Origin: Quillaja saponaria | Taxonomy: Eukaryota > Streptophyta > Magnoliopsida > Fabales > Quillajaceae | Direction: 5' to 3' | Length of the DNA stretch: 64,000 bases | NCBI GenBank assembly: GCA_029379385.1 | Contig: CM055611.1 | Location: 22,720,092-22,784,091 of the forward strand | Shown here: piece by piece, positions 43,996 through 55,329 of the stretch | Numbering within the stretch: position 1 is the stretch's first letter | Layout of the letters: each line of letters opens with the position of its first letter | Program-made: the position numbers and the translations under genes | Notes under the pieces: generated by a model | What the model saw: only the letters and a program-made list of their open reading frames with translations | The model's database searches: none | What the model was told of the DNA's origin: nothing

Positions 43996-46900
43996 ATGCC
44001 AGAGCTTCCGGAGGTAGAGGCCGCAAGGAGAGCTATAGCGGAGAACTGTCTGGGCAAGAAGATAAAGAGGTCCGTTATAGCCGATGATTCCAAGGTCATC
44101 GATGGCATCTCGCGCTCGGATTTTGAGGCTTCCATCACTGGAAAGACCATCATTTCCGCTCATCGTAAGGGAAAGAATCTCTGGCTAGAGTTGGACTCCC
44201 CTCCTTTTCCCTCCTTCCAATTCGGTACTGTTCATTAATCTAACCCCAATTTTTATTTTTATTTTTTTAATGATTTTTTAGAATTTTTAACTGATATTAT
44301 CCTATAATGCTTGCTTGCATTGAGTTATTCTCTCCCATCTCTATATTTACGTCATGGATGTCTATGTAGTGAACCAACCCCTTTCTCTTACTCTTAGCCT
44401 GTTGGCTGTTGCTTATACGGTTTTTATATCCTTCAGGCATGACTGGTGCTATATACATAAAGGGGGTCGCAGTCACGAAATATAAGAGGTGAGGGATGGT
44501 TAAAATGTCTATTTGAAGCTACAAAACCTTGTATGCAACATGATATATGGCTTGTTATTTGGGGGTTATGATCGATACTTGCTAACATGCATATTTAAAT
44601 TTCAAATTCCTGTTCATAAACCTGAAGTTTGTCAAGTTTTGTGCTTATTGGAATTGTGTTAGTAGCTTGACGGCATTTCCATAGTCTTGCATTCTGCATG
44701 TTACCAAGTGCGCTGAATATTGATGGTGGCAATGAAGTTACAAAGTATGAAGTTACTAAAATATCTCTGGAAGGAGAGAAGTGATACAAATAACAATTTG
44801 ATTTAATCATTCTGCGAGTTTTCCAAGGGCATTGAACTTAGCATGTGAATAAAGTTCAGTCATAATGCTTTAATTTGTTATCTCAGCTTAGTGAATGTTT
44901 CATTACAATCACCTCCTGTAATTTTCACCAGTTGTTCCTTGTAATAAGTAGATTGTTACTTGCAGGTCTGCTGTAAATGATGCTGATGAATGGCCATCCA
45001 AATATTCCAAGTTTTTTATCGAAGTAAGAACTTATGCTCCTTCAATAGGTGGAGTGCTTTTTGGGTTGTAAACTTTTTAATAATTTCTGTTGTTCGGATA
45101 CCATCCTGTAAATCGTGAGTGCTAAGGAAGCATGCTTTTATTGTTTCAAGCTTACAACATTTACTACAGTATTATAACCACATTAAATCCCATTTGCAGC
45201 TAGATGACGGCTTGGAGTTGTCATTCACTGACAAAAGGCGGTTTGCTAAAGTACGCTTGCTCAAAGATGTATGTTACTTCAAGTGGCATGAATTCCCTCA
45301 TCCGCTTCTTATTTATCACTAATAAAGTACTTGATACAGCCAACATTGGTGCCCCCAATATCTGAACTCTGGTCCTGATGCATTGTTAGAGCCTATGACA
45401 GTTGATGAATTCACTGAATCCTTGAGCAAGAGGAAAATTGCAGTCAAAGCTTTATTACTTGATCAGGTACAGACTTTTTGCTCATATTCATATCTATTCC
45501 TATATCCCAAACTACCTGGTCAGTATGCTTAATGCCTCAAATTCTTTTCTATGTAAAGTTGATTCCTAAGTTTCCAACTTTTTGCAGAGTTTCATTGCAG
45601 GTATTGGAAATTGGATTGCTGATGAAGTGCTATACCAAGTCAGTATATACTTCATATTCTGGTGTTAATTTCTTGTACTGTAAATCAAGAATCATGTTTA
45701 ATTTGTAGATGTACTGATGTCGTCTTTTTACATGATTTATAAAGACTTTTAGCTTTGATATTCAACTTCGCTTGGTCTTAATCATGACAACTATGGCCAG
45801 CTGTGTACGTTTTATCTGCAATTGATTATATTATCAGAGTTCTTCTTTGTGATCACTATTTTGTTCAAGATGGACAGTCCTGACATTTTCAATGGCATTC
45901 ATGTCGGTTGCTCGTTCTTATAAGTTATAATCCGTCAGTTGTATTTGCATTTGTGTATATACATTCCTTCGTTTTACAGGATAGTCAGTCTTAATTTAGT
46001 TTCTCTCGTCCTTTTCTTATTTAAGGTATGACAATATGAGTATTGAGCTTATTGGTTGTCCTTGTGCATACGTGTAAATGGGTGCTTAGAACTGGAAATT
46101 GTGTCCCGTCAAGAAGTCTCCATGTAACTTAAAACATTGCTCTGTACCCATCAGAAATTGATCTTCACACGTATAGGAGAAAAGTGCTCCCTAATTTAAA
46201 AGCAGTTTTATCTGATTTTAGTGGCAGAACATAACTTGTATGGTGGGTCTACGGACTCTACTCCCTGTCTGCATCATGGTACTAGAAAATTATATAAAGT
46301 CTAAGTTATGGAAGACACTGGCAGTGTCTTCAAGACATCAGGAACCTGTAAAGAGTGTCAATAATCCAACTGAAGAGGAAATTCACAAATAAGGTTATTT
46401 TGGCTTAAATATGACCAAAGTAAAGTAAATGATTCAAATACAACATTATTATAGATATTTTCTTTCTACAGGCTAGAATTCATCCACTGCAAATTGCTGC
46501 CAGCCTGTCCAAAGAAAGCTGCTTAACTTTGCATCAGTGCATTAAAGAGGTGGGAGATAGGGATTTCTTCTGTTGTTCTTGCTTATTTTTTAGAAATTTG
46601 TTTTGTGGAACATGTATTCTTCATGGAAAGTACAGAGGACAATTCCTGTAGGTTATTCAATATGCAGTTGAAGTTGATGCTGCAAGTATCCGGTTTCCTC
46701 TTGAATGGTTGTTTCATTTTCGATGGGGCAAAAAGCCTGGAAAAATTAATGGTAAGAAATATTTCTGATATTTATACTACTTTGACGAATCAATTTATTT
46801 TACAGGTCATTGAAAAAGCAGTTGAGGTTGGGGCAGATAGTAGTCAGTTTCCTACTAATTGGATATTTCATTCACGCGAAAATAAGCCTGGCAGGGCTTT

Positions 46901-48391
46901 TGTTGATGGTTTGGTTCTTGACCTTATAATATTGGATCTAACATCATTTGTGTAACATGGATAGCATGCTCACCTTTCTGATGTTACATTTCTGGGTTAT
47001 AGTTGCATTGGTTATCTCAAACTCAGACTGCTTTATCATCCCATTTGCATGCACAACTAACATGTTGAAATTTTTTGCTGTTCTAAAACTTAGGTTCTTT
47101 CTTCTTGAGTGACAATGTGTTGTAAGTTGAAAACTTTGTACTGGAAGCATTTGTAGTGATCCAATCCGAAGCGTCTCTTTTGCTTCAAGCTTTTCATAAT
47201 AAGATAGCGAATAAAGTACTTTGGGTGCTTTATGCATCTTAGTGTAATATTATTGTAATCAGATATTTAATGAGGGTTTAGAACGATCACTGAAAAAACT
47301 AGTATTAAAGAACTTACATTTTAATTGATTTCAACAATTGGAATTTGAAAGTAGGTAGTAGGTGTCGTAATGGTTTATTTAAATAGCTACAGAGCTGTTC
47401 TTTGTTACAACAAAACTTGGTTAGCTTGCGGAGATCATGGTGACCAAAGTGTCACAAATAATGAGTAGTATTATAGAGCCATCACAGTGAAACCCAGAGG
47501 AAGCTAAGGTCTTTTCCTGGTAAAACAGAGCCATTTTCCACTAGAAAGGGTTTTAGAGTCATATAACATGCATGCCTCTAAAAGGCTTTTTATATTTTGA
47601 TCCCGGGACAGTTTTCTAAGAAGAGTTTACCAATGTATTACAGATATTGACTTTTTTATTGAAATGCAAGGCTGTTGAGAGGGTTCCTTGATGGAGCCTG
47701 ATCCACCTCTGTCTGTCTCTCTCTCATTACTTTCTTCACCACTTCTGTATGCTTTTTCATGTATTGATATTATATCTCGAGCAAAAAGTATCTTCTATTT
47801 CACCATGCAATTTAACTTCTGGGTCCAAATATTTATTCTAATTCCATTTAATGGCAGGGAAGAAAATTGATTTTATCACAGCTGGCGGCAGGGTATGCCA
47901 TTCTGGAACAGTCATTTCTAGTTTTGTTGCCACTATATTAAACAGTTGTTTTGACTTGCATGTTTTTGTTGGTCCAGACATCAGCGTATGTGCCGGAGTT
48001 ACAAAAGCTGAGTGGATCACAAGGTGCGAAAGAAGCTGGTAAGCGAAGAAGGCAAACTTCTAAGAGAAAAAGTAGCAAAAATGATGACGACTCAGAGGAA
48101 CCGACAAATGAGGAAGAGGAGAATTTAGGAAGTGCCAAATTGAACAAGGGCCCAGCGCCTAGAGATCGTGGTAAGAAACGTTCCACAAAGAGGAAATCCA
48201 CAGAAAGTGAGGACGAGGATGCTGCTGCTGATGATGGTAATGATAATGGCAACAATGATGATACAGATCAAGTTCTGAAGAGAACTGGGAAGATGACTAT
48301 CAATAATAAACATGCTAAGGAAGAGAAGACATCCATGAAAAAAGTTCAAACCACTCAAAACAATAGAAACAAGAAAAAGAAAGCCAAGTAG
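43996..48391 (+). CDS. FPG1: Formamidopyrimidine-DNA glycosylase (plant FPG/MMH type), one frameshift
   Basis: Base-excision repair glycosylase/AP lyase for oxidised purines. Exons: 43996-44224, 44437-44488, 44966-45023, 45200-45268, 45340-45466, 45588-45638, 46472-46549, then alternative 46652-46751 or 46806-46908, then 47858-47892 and 47978-48391. The N-terminus MPELPEVE supplies the catalytic Pro2/Glu3, a Lys in HRKGKNLWLEL fits the beta-hairpin lysine, and GIGNWIADEVLYQARIHP is the helix-two-turn-helix. The C-terminus is a long Lys/Glu/Asp-rich tail as in plant enzymes, without the bacterial zinc finger. Corrected length is about 404 aa, close to Arabidopsis. In exon 5 one extra base near 45367-45370 shifts frame between ISEL and GPDALLEP, giving a stop soon after; all other exons are intact, so recent decay or an assembly error are both possible. 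Confidence 0.9.
46652..46751 (+). other. FPG alternative exon 8a
   Basis: 100 nt with AG before and GT after, encoding about 33 residues beginning VIQYAVEVDAASIRFPLEW and ending WGKKPGKING in the correct phase. It is homologous to the next exon (46806-46908) and can replace it without changing frame. Confidence 0.85.
46806..46908 (+). other. FPG alternative exon 8b
   Basis: 103 nt with AG before and GT after, encoding VIEKAVEVGADSSQFPTNW and ending NKPGRAFVDG. Same entry and exit phases as exon 8a, 54 nt downstream of it. Using both together would shift the frame (203 nt), so they should be mutually exclusive. Confidence 0.85.
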
Positions 48392-49258
48392 TTGCTTTTG
48401 AGATAGTATGAAAGTTTTTCCCCGGTACTTCAAACTGTTTTGAAAGAAAGTAAGGTTGGGTTTACTCTTGCTGTAGCTGATATTTGATGGTCTAATCTTT
48501 TGTTGTTGAGGGGTTGATCCTGATTGTATTGACTTATGCTGCGTAGTGATGTTGTCAACTCCTACAAAGTAAACAGAAGAAAGCAATGTCAGGTGTATTA
48601 GGTTTTTTTAACTGTTGGTACTTGTATTTAGTAACTAAACCAGAATTTGATGTTCTGATCTGTTAATATTCATGACAATCTGTTATTTACCTCTATGGTT
48701 TTAGATAGAGAAGCATAACATGGTACTTAGAAAGATGGTATTCCTTATTCTTAACATAGAAATTGTGTTGTGTCGTAAATATCTTCCAAGATGCAGAGAA
48801 TCAGTTTAAAAGTATCCAATTGACGGATTCCATGGTATTTGTAATCGATAACTGATTCTCTTCTGCAGAAAGAAAGTTCATAAGCATTGTTTTGTATCTA
48901 TCAAATATTAGATTCAGTATCTTCACATTTTGTGGAAGTGATAATTGTCTTAAATTTTTTTGTGTGGAAATCGTTATGTTAATAAATGATTAATTTTCAT
49001 TCTTACATTTGAAAAAAGCTGAAGTATTATTTGATTTGACCATTGTAAATGCTTATGGGGCCCCATAGTACATCATACACATATTTTACAAACGAATATT
49101 GCAGTGAGGAAGAACTTTAGCTAAGACAGAATTATTTCTAGTGATGAAACAGTTCATTAACCATTTCAAGAGGGGGAGGGGGAGGGGGAGGGGAGGGGAA
49201 ACAAAGATAGTACTGCTCTTGAAATTTTAAACTCTTGCTGTCAATTTAACCGTGGAAT
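48392..49258. other. Intergenic region between convergent genes
   Basis: Holds the 3' UTRs of FPG (+) and the hydrolase-fold gene (-). The only marked feature is the G-rich run at 49171-49199. Confidence 0.55.
49171..49199 (+). repeat. GGGGGA repeat, potential G-quadruplex
   Basis: Five consecutive runs of four or five G separated by single A residues on the plus strand. This fits the G-quadruplex pattern. It lies ~60 nt past the stop codon of the minus-strand hydrolase-fold gene, so on that gene's transcript it would appear as a C-rich tract. Confidence 0.75.
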
Positions 49259-52200
49259 TCAGAAAAAGTATCTCAGAGCATCAACAACCTTCTCAGGCCT
49301 GTTAATAATGAAAAGGTAAGTTTTTCTCCCCTAGGAGTTTCAAAGATGATAAAGATATATGGTTCCAAACTTAAAAAATTTTGAATTTACTTACCAGTCC
49401 TCTTGAGGCATATGACCAGCACCTTCAATCAATTTTAGCTTGATGGCAGCTGGATTTCCTTTCTGGAACTCTTCTGCTAATAGATTGGGGTAGATACTTG
49501 TCTGATATACCCCAAGCAAGCAATATTGGATTATCCCATCTGAGATCCAAAATCCATTAATCACTTGTAAATAGATTCAACTCTGAATCATTACCACAAA
49601 CTTTGAACAATGGTGATAACTTGAAATTAGGATACATAACTCATGTTACTAATACTCTAATAAGCAAATCTAATGCCAGGACCTTGAGTGGGCCAATGGC
49701 ACCTGTTTTCCTTGTTTGTCTAGTATGTCCAAGGTCGACTCTCCTAGAAGACTTACTTGGGGGTTTATTCCCCCTTTCTCCTTCCCGTTAAAAAAAGAAA
49801 AAAAAAAAAGGAAGCAAATCTAACAACTGTGGAGTCACTAAGATATCTGCTAAAAATGGTCTATGTTAAGTATAGTCTGCAGGGGTCCTTTAAATAAATG
49901 TGACTTATTCATTCTGATAATATACTACTATTTTTTTTTTTTTGGGTTCTTGCAGGCTCAGAAAATCTAAAGAAAAAGAAGAAGGGAGGGTGGGAGACAG
50001 AGAGTACATATACCGTTCAGTTGCAAATCCTTCTGCTATTTGACTTAAAAGACCTTTGAAATTGGCTTTTCTTGCAGCTTCAAGCAGAGCTGAAACCCCA
50101 ACATAACGGCCAAAAAAGGCCACATAAGAAAGTTGAATTTCAGTAAAAAGGAGGTTCATTTTTTTTTTGGGCCACGAAAAGGCTCATCATATGTCAAATT
50201 TAAGTAAAAGTGAGAAACTTTCTAATGCTCTCATGCGTCACAATCGTTGATCATGAATTAACCATTGATTTCTGTTTTGAAGAACAAATTGCACAAGCAG
50301 AAACAGTCAACATTCATTGCAAAGCTCATTGATAGTTTTCAGCAACAATTCTGATCAAAATGGCTCAATTTCATGACTTGACAAGTCACTCATTGACATG
50401 GCCGATTTATGACATGTACCTCTACCTCATAAGAAAGAACATAATTCATGCATATTTATCATTCTTGGTTTGTCAAGTAAAATAGGAATTCCAATATACA
50501 GGACCAAGAAAAGTTATAGTCCTCAAGCTTTGATATTCTTCAAGTCAAGAGAGTTTGTAGTTTGTAGCTTATTCTTCATATAGATAGAGACCATATTCTA
50601 TCAAACATGTATGGGCCATGGGAATGTCATGCCACTGTTATAATCAACAAGAACTAGTGAGTGGACTGTGGAGGTAGCTTATGTCATTTTTATTAAGTAG
50701 TGGTATGTTCAACAGAAAATTATGTCATTCAGATTTTAAAATGGACATGGAAAGTTGGACATAGCCTATGAAAATTGTTTTTGCTACTATATGATTCTGT
50801 AAAGTCATGCAATATGAAGCATCAAATACAGAACAAAAGAATTGGGAAACCAAATGACTTTCTTCCATTCTGAAACAAAAGTAAAGAATAGGGTAAAAGA
50901 TGAAACGAGGAAAATGAAAAATCTGTAACATCAAAGTCCATACCCTGCTTCCCGATTCCGTGGTCAATGTGTTCAAGAAATGAAATTGACATATATCCCA
51001 AGAGCTTCTTACATGTCATATTTGCTCTTATATATACTTCTGAGGAGTCATTACACATTTCTCATTAACCATCATCCTAATGACCATGAATAGCTGGTGA
51101 TGTAAATTATGAATGAATGTTGATATGATTCAAGAATTGTGTGCTTGAAATAGTTATGTTAATGGCTTAAGATTATTCATCAAAATGATAATTTTACCAG
51201 GTTCCTTTTATGTTAAGCACAGGCTAAGTAAATAATGAAATCCATCCTCAATACTTTTATGCTTTCAGGTAAATCCAGATTTAAAACTTTTCCGTGGAAG
51301 GAAGAGATGACAAACCAAATCCTGGTCCACTGCTTGACAAATATGGCAACCGATATACATCAGCCTTTTCCAGTTTCAGCACATAACTGTCAAAAAGCAG
51401 ATATATTTATAAGAGTAATGCACATATAAAGGAAATAATTACTAAAATATATTCTTTATATCCAATCTCATTAATTTCCTGAGTAATAAGTTGGAAGCTA
51501 TCTGGGAAAATAATCATGCGAATATTGTTTTCTAATTGCATCATGAAAACAAATATACCAATCTTTATTAAGTTAAGTGTTTCATTCTCAATATCATATG
51601 CCTCTTGCATAAAAATGAATGCAACAAATTACTAAATGCATCCCCAGCACAATATGCTGTTAGCTTCTATCAACTCTCTCAAGGTTCTTACAGTTGTTTC
51701 CCATTCATGTTTTCACAGAAGCAGTTGCAAGCATGTAGAAGGCAAGGCATGCAACAGCTAAAGAGAAAAATAATATCTGGGATAGTTAAATGCTGAATTT
51801 CATTCTGACTTGCATGAAGATCCATAACTACATCATTCTCTTAATTTCAGTAATACATCAAGTTATCCATAAATCTTGATCACAACAAGAAGAAATGTAG
51901 TTGAGTAAATCAAGCCTTTTTTATAGTAAAAGTCGCATATATAAGACACATGATGTACAGGAAATATTCAATTTAAAGAATTAGTAGATGATGCATTTGG
52001 ATACATACGCGCTACCTGCTTCAATAAAGCGTTCAGCTGTAATAGCATTCTGGCATGTAAATTCACCGAAGAGAGGGATTCTATAAAGAGAAAGAGGAAA
52101 GAGAAAGTCATAGAAGACAGAAACCAAGATTAAATAACTATGATAACTAAAGAAGCCAAGAGAACAAGAAAAAGAAGCATCAAACCAAGTAGTACGGGTC

Positions 52201-54285
52201 TGTGAAAATTAAATAGTGCAGATTCCGCAGAAACTTGTGCAACACATCATTCAATTATTATAGTCTGTCAGACTGCATGTCCCCAATCACTCTTATGACA
52301 TTTTGTGCAGATAACTTATTGACTAGTAAACAAGTGTCCCATGGGTCACTAGATCACTTGATCAGCACTGTAAAAATTAATCGCTTTGCAAAAACATCCA
52401 ATAAGAAGGCAGTAAGACCAAATTACTGAGAAAAATTATGTCCTGACATAACACCAAGCTAATTTTTCTGGGGTGGATTATATATTAGTCAAGGTGATAG
52501 CCCTATAGGACTACCAATAAAAGAGTTCATATGGCTAATTATGAGTTGTTTCCCTAAAGGGTTTATATAGCCAGATACATGAAATTGGGCTGAATACTTA
52601 CTTGAGTTGAGGACAAGACTTAGACCTATGAACTAATTTATGTTCTTCCACAAAATTTTACTTGTTTCTAATATCTGTTGGAAGTACTGTGACATTGGAT
52701 GTATTAAGATAGGTATACATCAACAATAGCATTCAATGGATGTGTATAGTTAAACCTTAGCTTCTGAAAAAGTCCTGGAATGGGTGATGAAACTGTTAAT
52801 GGACTGTTCAGTATTGCAAGCTTCAATATCTTGCTTGTATTCTTCAAGGCCCAAGTCAATCCATATGAACCTACAAGGAACCCCTTTCAAGAAAATTGTC
52901 CAAATGTTAGATATTTACTGCAAGTATACATACAACTGAAATGTAGTTATGACTTGAGTATCCTTCTTTCCAATTAGCGAATTCCATGTCAATATGCATT
53001 GTAAATTTATCAAATCATTTTATGTTTTTCCTTATGCAATAAATCATTTTATGTTCCGTACTCAGTTTTTCACATGGAAATACTGCTTCCATAGGATGCA
53101 TGCTAGAAGGATCAAACCTGAACGACCAGGAAAAAGGGAGACTGGACTCCCAGCACCTCAAGTAATTTATCCAAATTCCTCATGGAACTCTTTTTCTGTA
53201 AGATTTGAAACAATAACAGTAAGTATAGGATTTGTATAGGAAGAGTAAATTTTATACTATTCTATAATTCTTATTAGAAGATATGAAAACCTGTATAATC
53301 AAAGTCATATCCAGGCTGTGGTTTGTCACTGAAACCAAATCCTATCCAATCAGGTGCAAAGCAGTGGAATCCAGCATCTGCCATCTATGCATGAGAAAAA
53401 CGAAAATATAGAAATGAGAATCAACCAACAATTGTGGCATCAATTACTGCATGTCCAAGGATGTCATAGAGAGGTACAAGGAAGAGGCTGAATATTACAC
53501 ATATGACAAAGTATAGAAAGACAACCTGAGACATAACAACTCGATAGCTATAAGATTGTGTTGGAGCCCCATGAAGGAAGACAACTGTTCCTCGTCTACT
53601 GTCATTCGATCCTGCAATTCAAGGAAAGGAAATACTATGTAAAAACATTTGTTAAACTCAAAAACTAAAATAAAAAGAACAAGAAGAATGGAAGTAATAC
53701 ACAGCTGAGGAAATATTACCAGTTTCCCTTACAAACCATCTGAATTCCCCAGATTTAATGTATGACCCATATTCCTTTCCCTTGTCTTCTATCCTCTAGA
53801 AATTAAAATCCACAGGAATTATAATGCAGCATTATCTGAACTCTATATGACAAAATTTTAAGTATATGAGTTGAATAAAATTGAAAGTGGCATTAAAATT
53901 TGAACTTTATATAACTAAAACAACCCTTAATTCTTAAAATTCGAAAGATTACAAGCTCAAATACCATAAAACTATTAAGACCCATGATTTAAAGAAAGAT
54001 TCAAAGTGGCAATACATAGAGCATTTGGCCGACATTTCCATCCTCAGCAGGACTCTCAGGGAGCTGGATTGCACTGCGGCTTGATGGGTTGTCAGTGACA
54101 AAGCCGAAGGGATTAAAAGCTGGAGCCTCCTCGTCCCTGGCTTCTTCCTTCTCAGTAGAACTTGCTCTAATCGTGGTTATGGTTGTTGCCGATCTTTTTC
54201 TCCTGTAGCTGCTTATGCAATTTCTGCTATTTCTAGTGGAAGATATGGCCAGGTTGAGAGCGGGTGAGAGCAAAGCAAAAACCAT
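49259..54285 (-). CDS. Plastid alpha/beta-hydrolase-fold protein, two 1-nt insertions
   Basis: Resembles the plant haloalkane-dehalogenase-like alpha/beta-hydrolase group; the substrate is unknown. Exons on the minus strand: 54285-54016, 53795-53720, 53611-53526, 53384-53291, 53195-53118, 52883-52756, 52080-52009, 51386-51316, 50089-50014, 49539-49395, 49298-49259. After correction 377 aa. The Ser/Thr/Arg-rich N-terminus (to about residue 42) looks like a chloroplast transit peptide. The HGAP oxyanion segment, FAPDWIGFGFSDKP, a C-terminal acidic strand (WGISDKYLP) and the GAGHMPQEDWP histidine region are present. The nucleophile elbow reads VVQGFLVGSYG, so the GxNxG position lacks Ser, Asp or Cys. 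Frame lesions: an extra G in exon 5 (EEF/DKLLE, near 53170) and an extra base in exon 10 (QSI/AEEF, near 49480). Intron 9-10 carries a SINE. Confidence 0.85.
49674..49811 (+). mobile_element. SINE in hydrolase-gene intron
   Basis: A ~138 bp element with an A-rich tail (about 49791-49809), flanked by perfect 12 bp direct repeats AAGCAAATCTAA at 49662-49673 and 49812-49823, the target-site duplication of an LINE-mobilised insertion. A box-B-like AGGTCGACTC lies near 49731-49740, about 45 nt after a box-A-like GAGTGG, and a GGGGG/CCCCC hairpin precedes the tail. The element is antisense to the host gene and lies between the exons ending at 50014 and starting at 49539. Confidence 0.8.
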
Positions 54286-54439
54286 TCTTTGGCGTTTTGG
54301 GTGGCTGAGGTTGAAGACAGAGCTTCGACGGTTGGAGGAATCTAACGGACACCACCAGCCACTGGTTCATTCTTCTAAAAGTTTCGTGAGGATGAGAAAT
54401 TTTAATAAGCCACGCGCTTATTCCAAACAAGGTAAGTAG

Positions 54440-55300
54440 CATGAACTATGGTTTATGAACGGTTTGTCATTCTAATTCCTTTGAATTTTTTGTGTCAAAA
54501 ATAATCTTCAATTTATAGAAATGTTTACTCTCATGAATTTCTTTCTCTTTGTTTTGCATATCAATTTACAAGTTTTGTTGTATTATAAAGTAAATTGTTA
54601 AACCTCTAAATATTTTATTTGTTATAATAGTTTTGAGTGTAAATGATAAAGTTGGTTTTTAAAGTAAATTTAAAAAATGATTAAATTCTTTTTTTGATTT
54701 ATAGTTTATAGAGTAAATCATAAGAAAAAAAACTTGTCATTAATTTTCCTTCTTTTGTTGTTTTAATTTATAACATGTATGGTCAGAATATTTTGCAAAT
54801 TGATTCACATTTTTAGTTTTTACATAGTAAATAGATAAAAGTTTTGCATTGATTTAATTGGAGAAGGTTTACAAAGTAAATCGTTTGGCGGTTTGCCGAT
54901 TTAAGGTTTCCTAGTTCCCAAAACGTAAATCGTCATGTCTTTAGCCGTTTCTCGTCTTGTTTTACTCTCAATCGCCACATTCCTTGTCGTTTTAAAAGTT
55001 TCTTTGATTTTTCCTTTTGCCACTCTACTTGCTTTGATGATTTTTAAAGCACATTGTCAAGATTTTAGTAATCTTCAAGTTTATTTATTTGATAAGATAA
55101 ATCGGTAAACTTTTTAACTTGTTTGATAGTTTTTTTTTTCTCCAATAACTTTGCTGTATTTTTGTCAAATTACTAGTTTTTGTTAAATTTCTTTTATAAG
55201 TTTTTGTTGAATTTCTTTTATGATAATCATCTAGAAATTATCGATTTAAAAGTAAATCAACACATTGCCAAAGTAAAATTTGGAGGGTAAGCAACTAAGC
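54440..55300. other. AT-rich intergenic region, no gene seen
   Basis: Follows the divergent start of the hydrolase-fold gene. It contains scattered ACGTAAATCGTCA-like words near 54912-54930, similar to words in the foldback hairpins at 21.7 kb, which may be chance. Promoter elements for the minus-strand gene should lie near 54290-54450. Confidence 0.5.
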
Positions 55301-55329
55301 ATCTCATGCAGTGATAAGGAAGCACACAT

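Noticed and set aside
46605..46955. A separate ORF spanning both FPG alternative exons
   Set aside because: It reads the first exon in the wrong frame; the exon homology and splice borders explain the coding signal better.
52000..52020. Possible frameshift at the hydrolase exon 7/8 junction
   Set aside because: Using the GTATGT donor at 52008 restores phase and gives EAGSAYVLKLEKAD, so no lesion is needed there.
54215..54439. Plus-strand open frame upstream of the FRS region
   Set aside because: It overlaps the first exon of the minus-strand hydrolase-fold gene in antisense and has no family signature.
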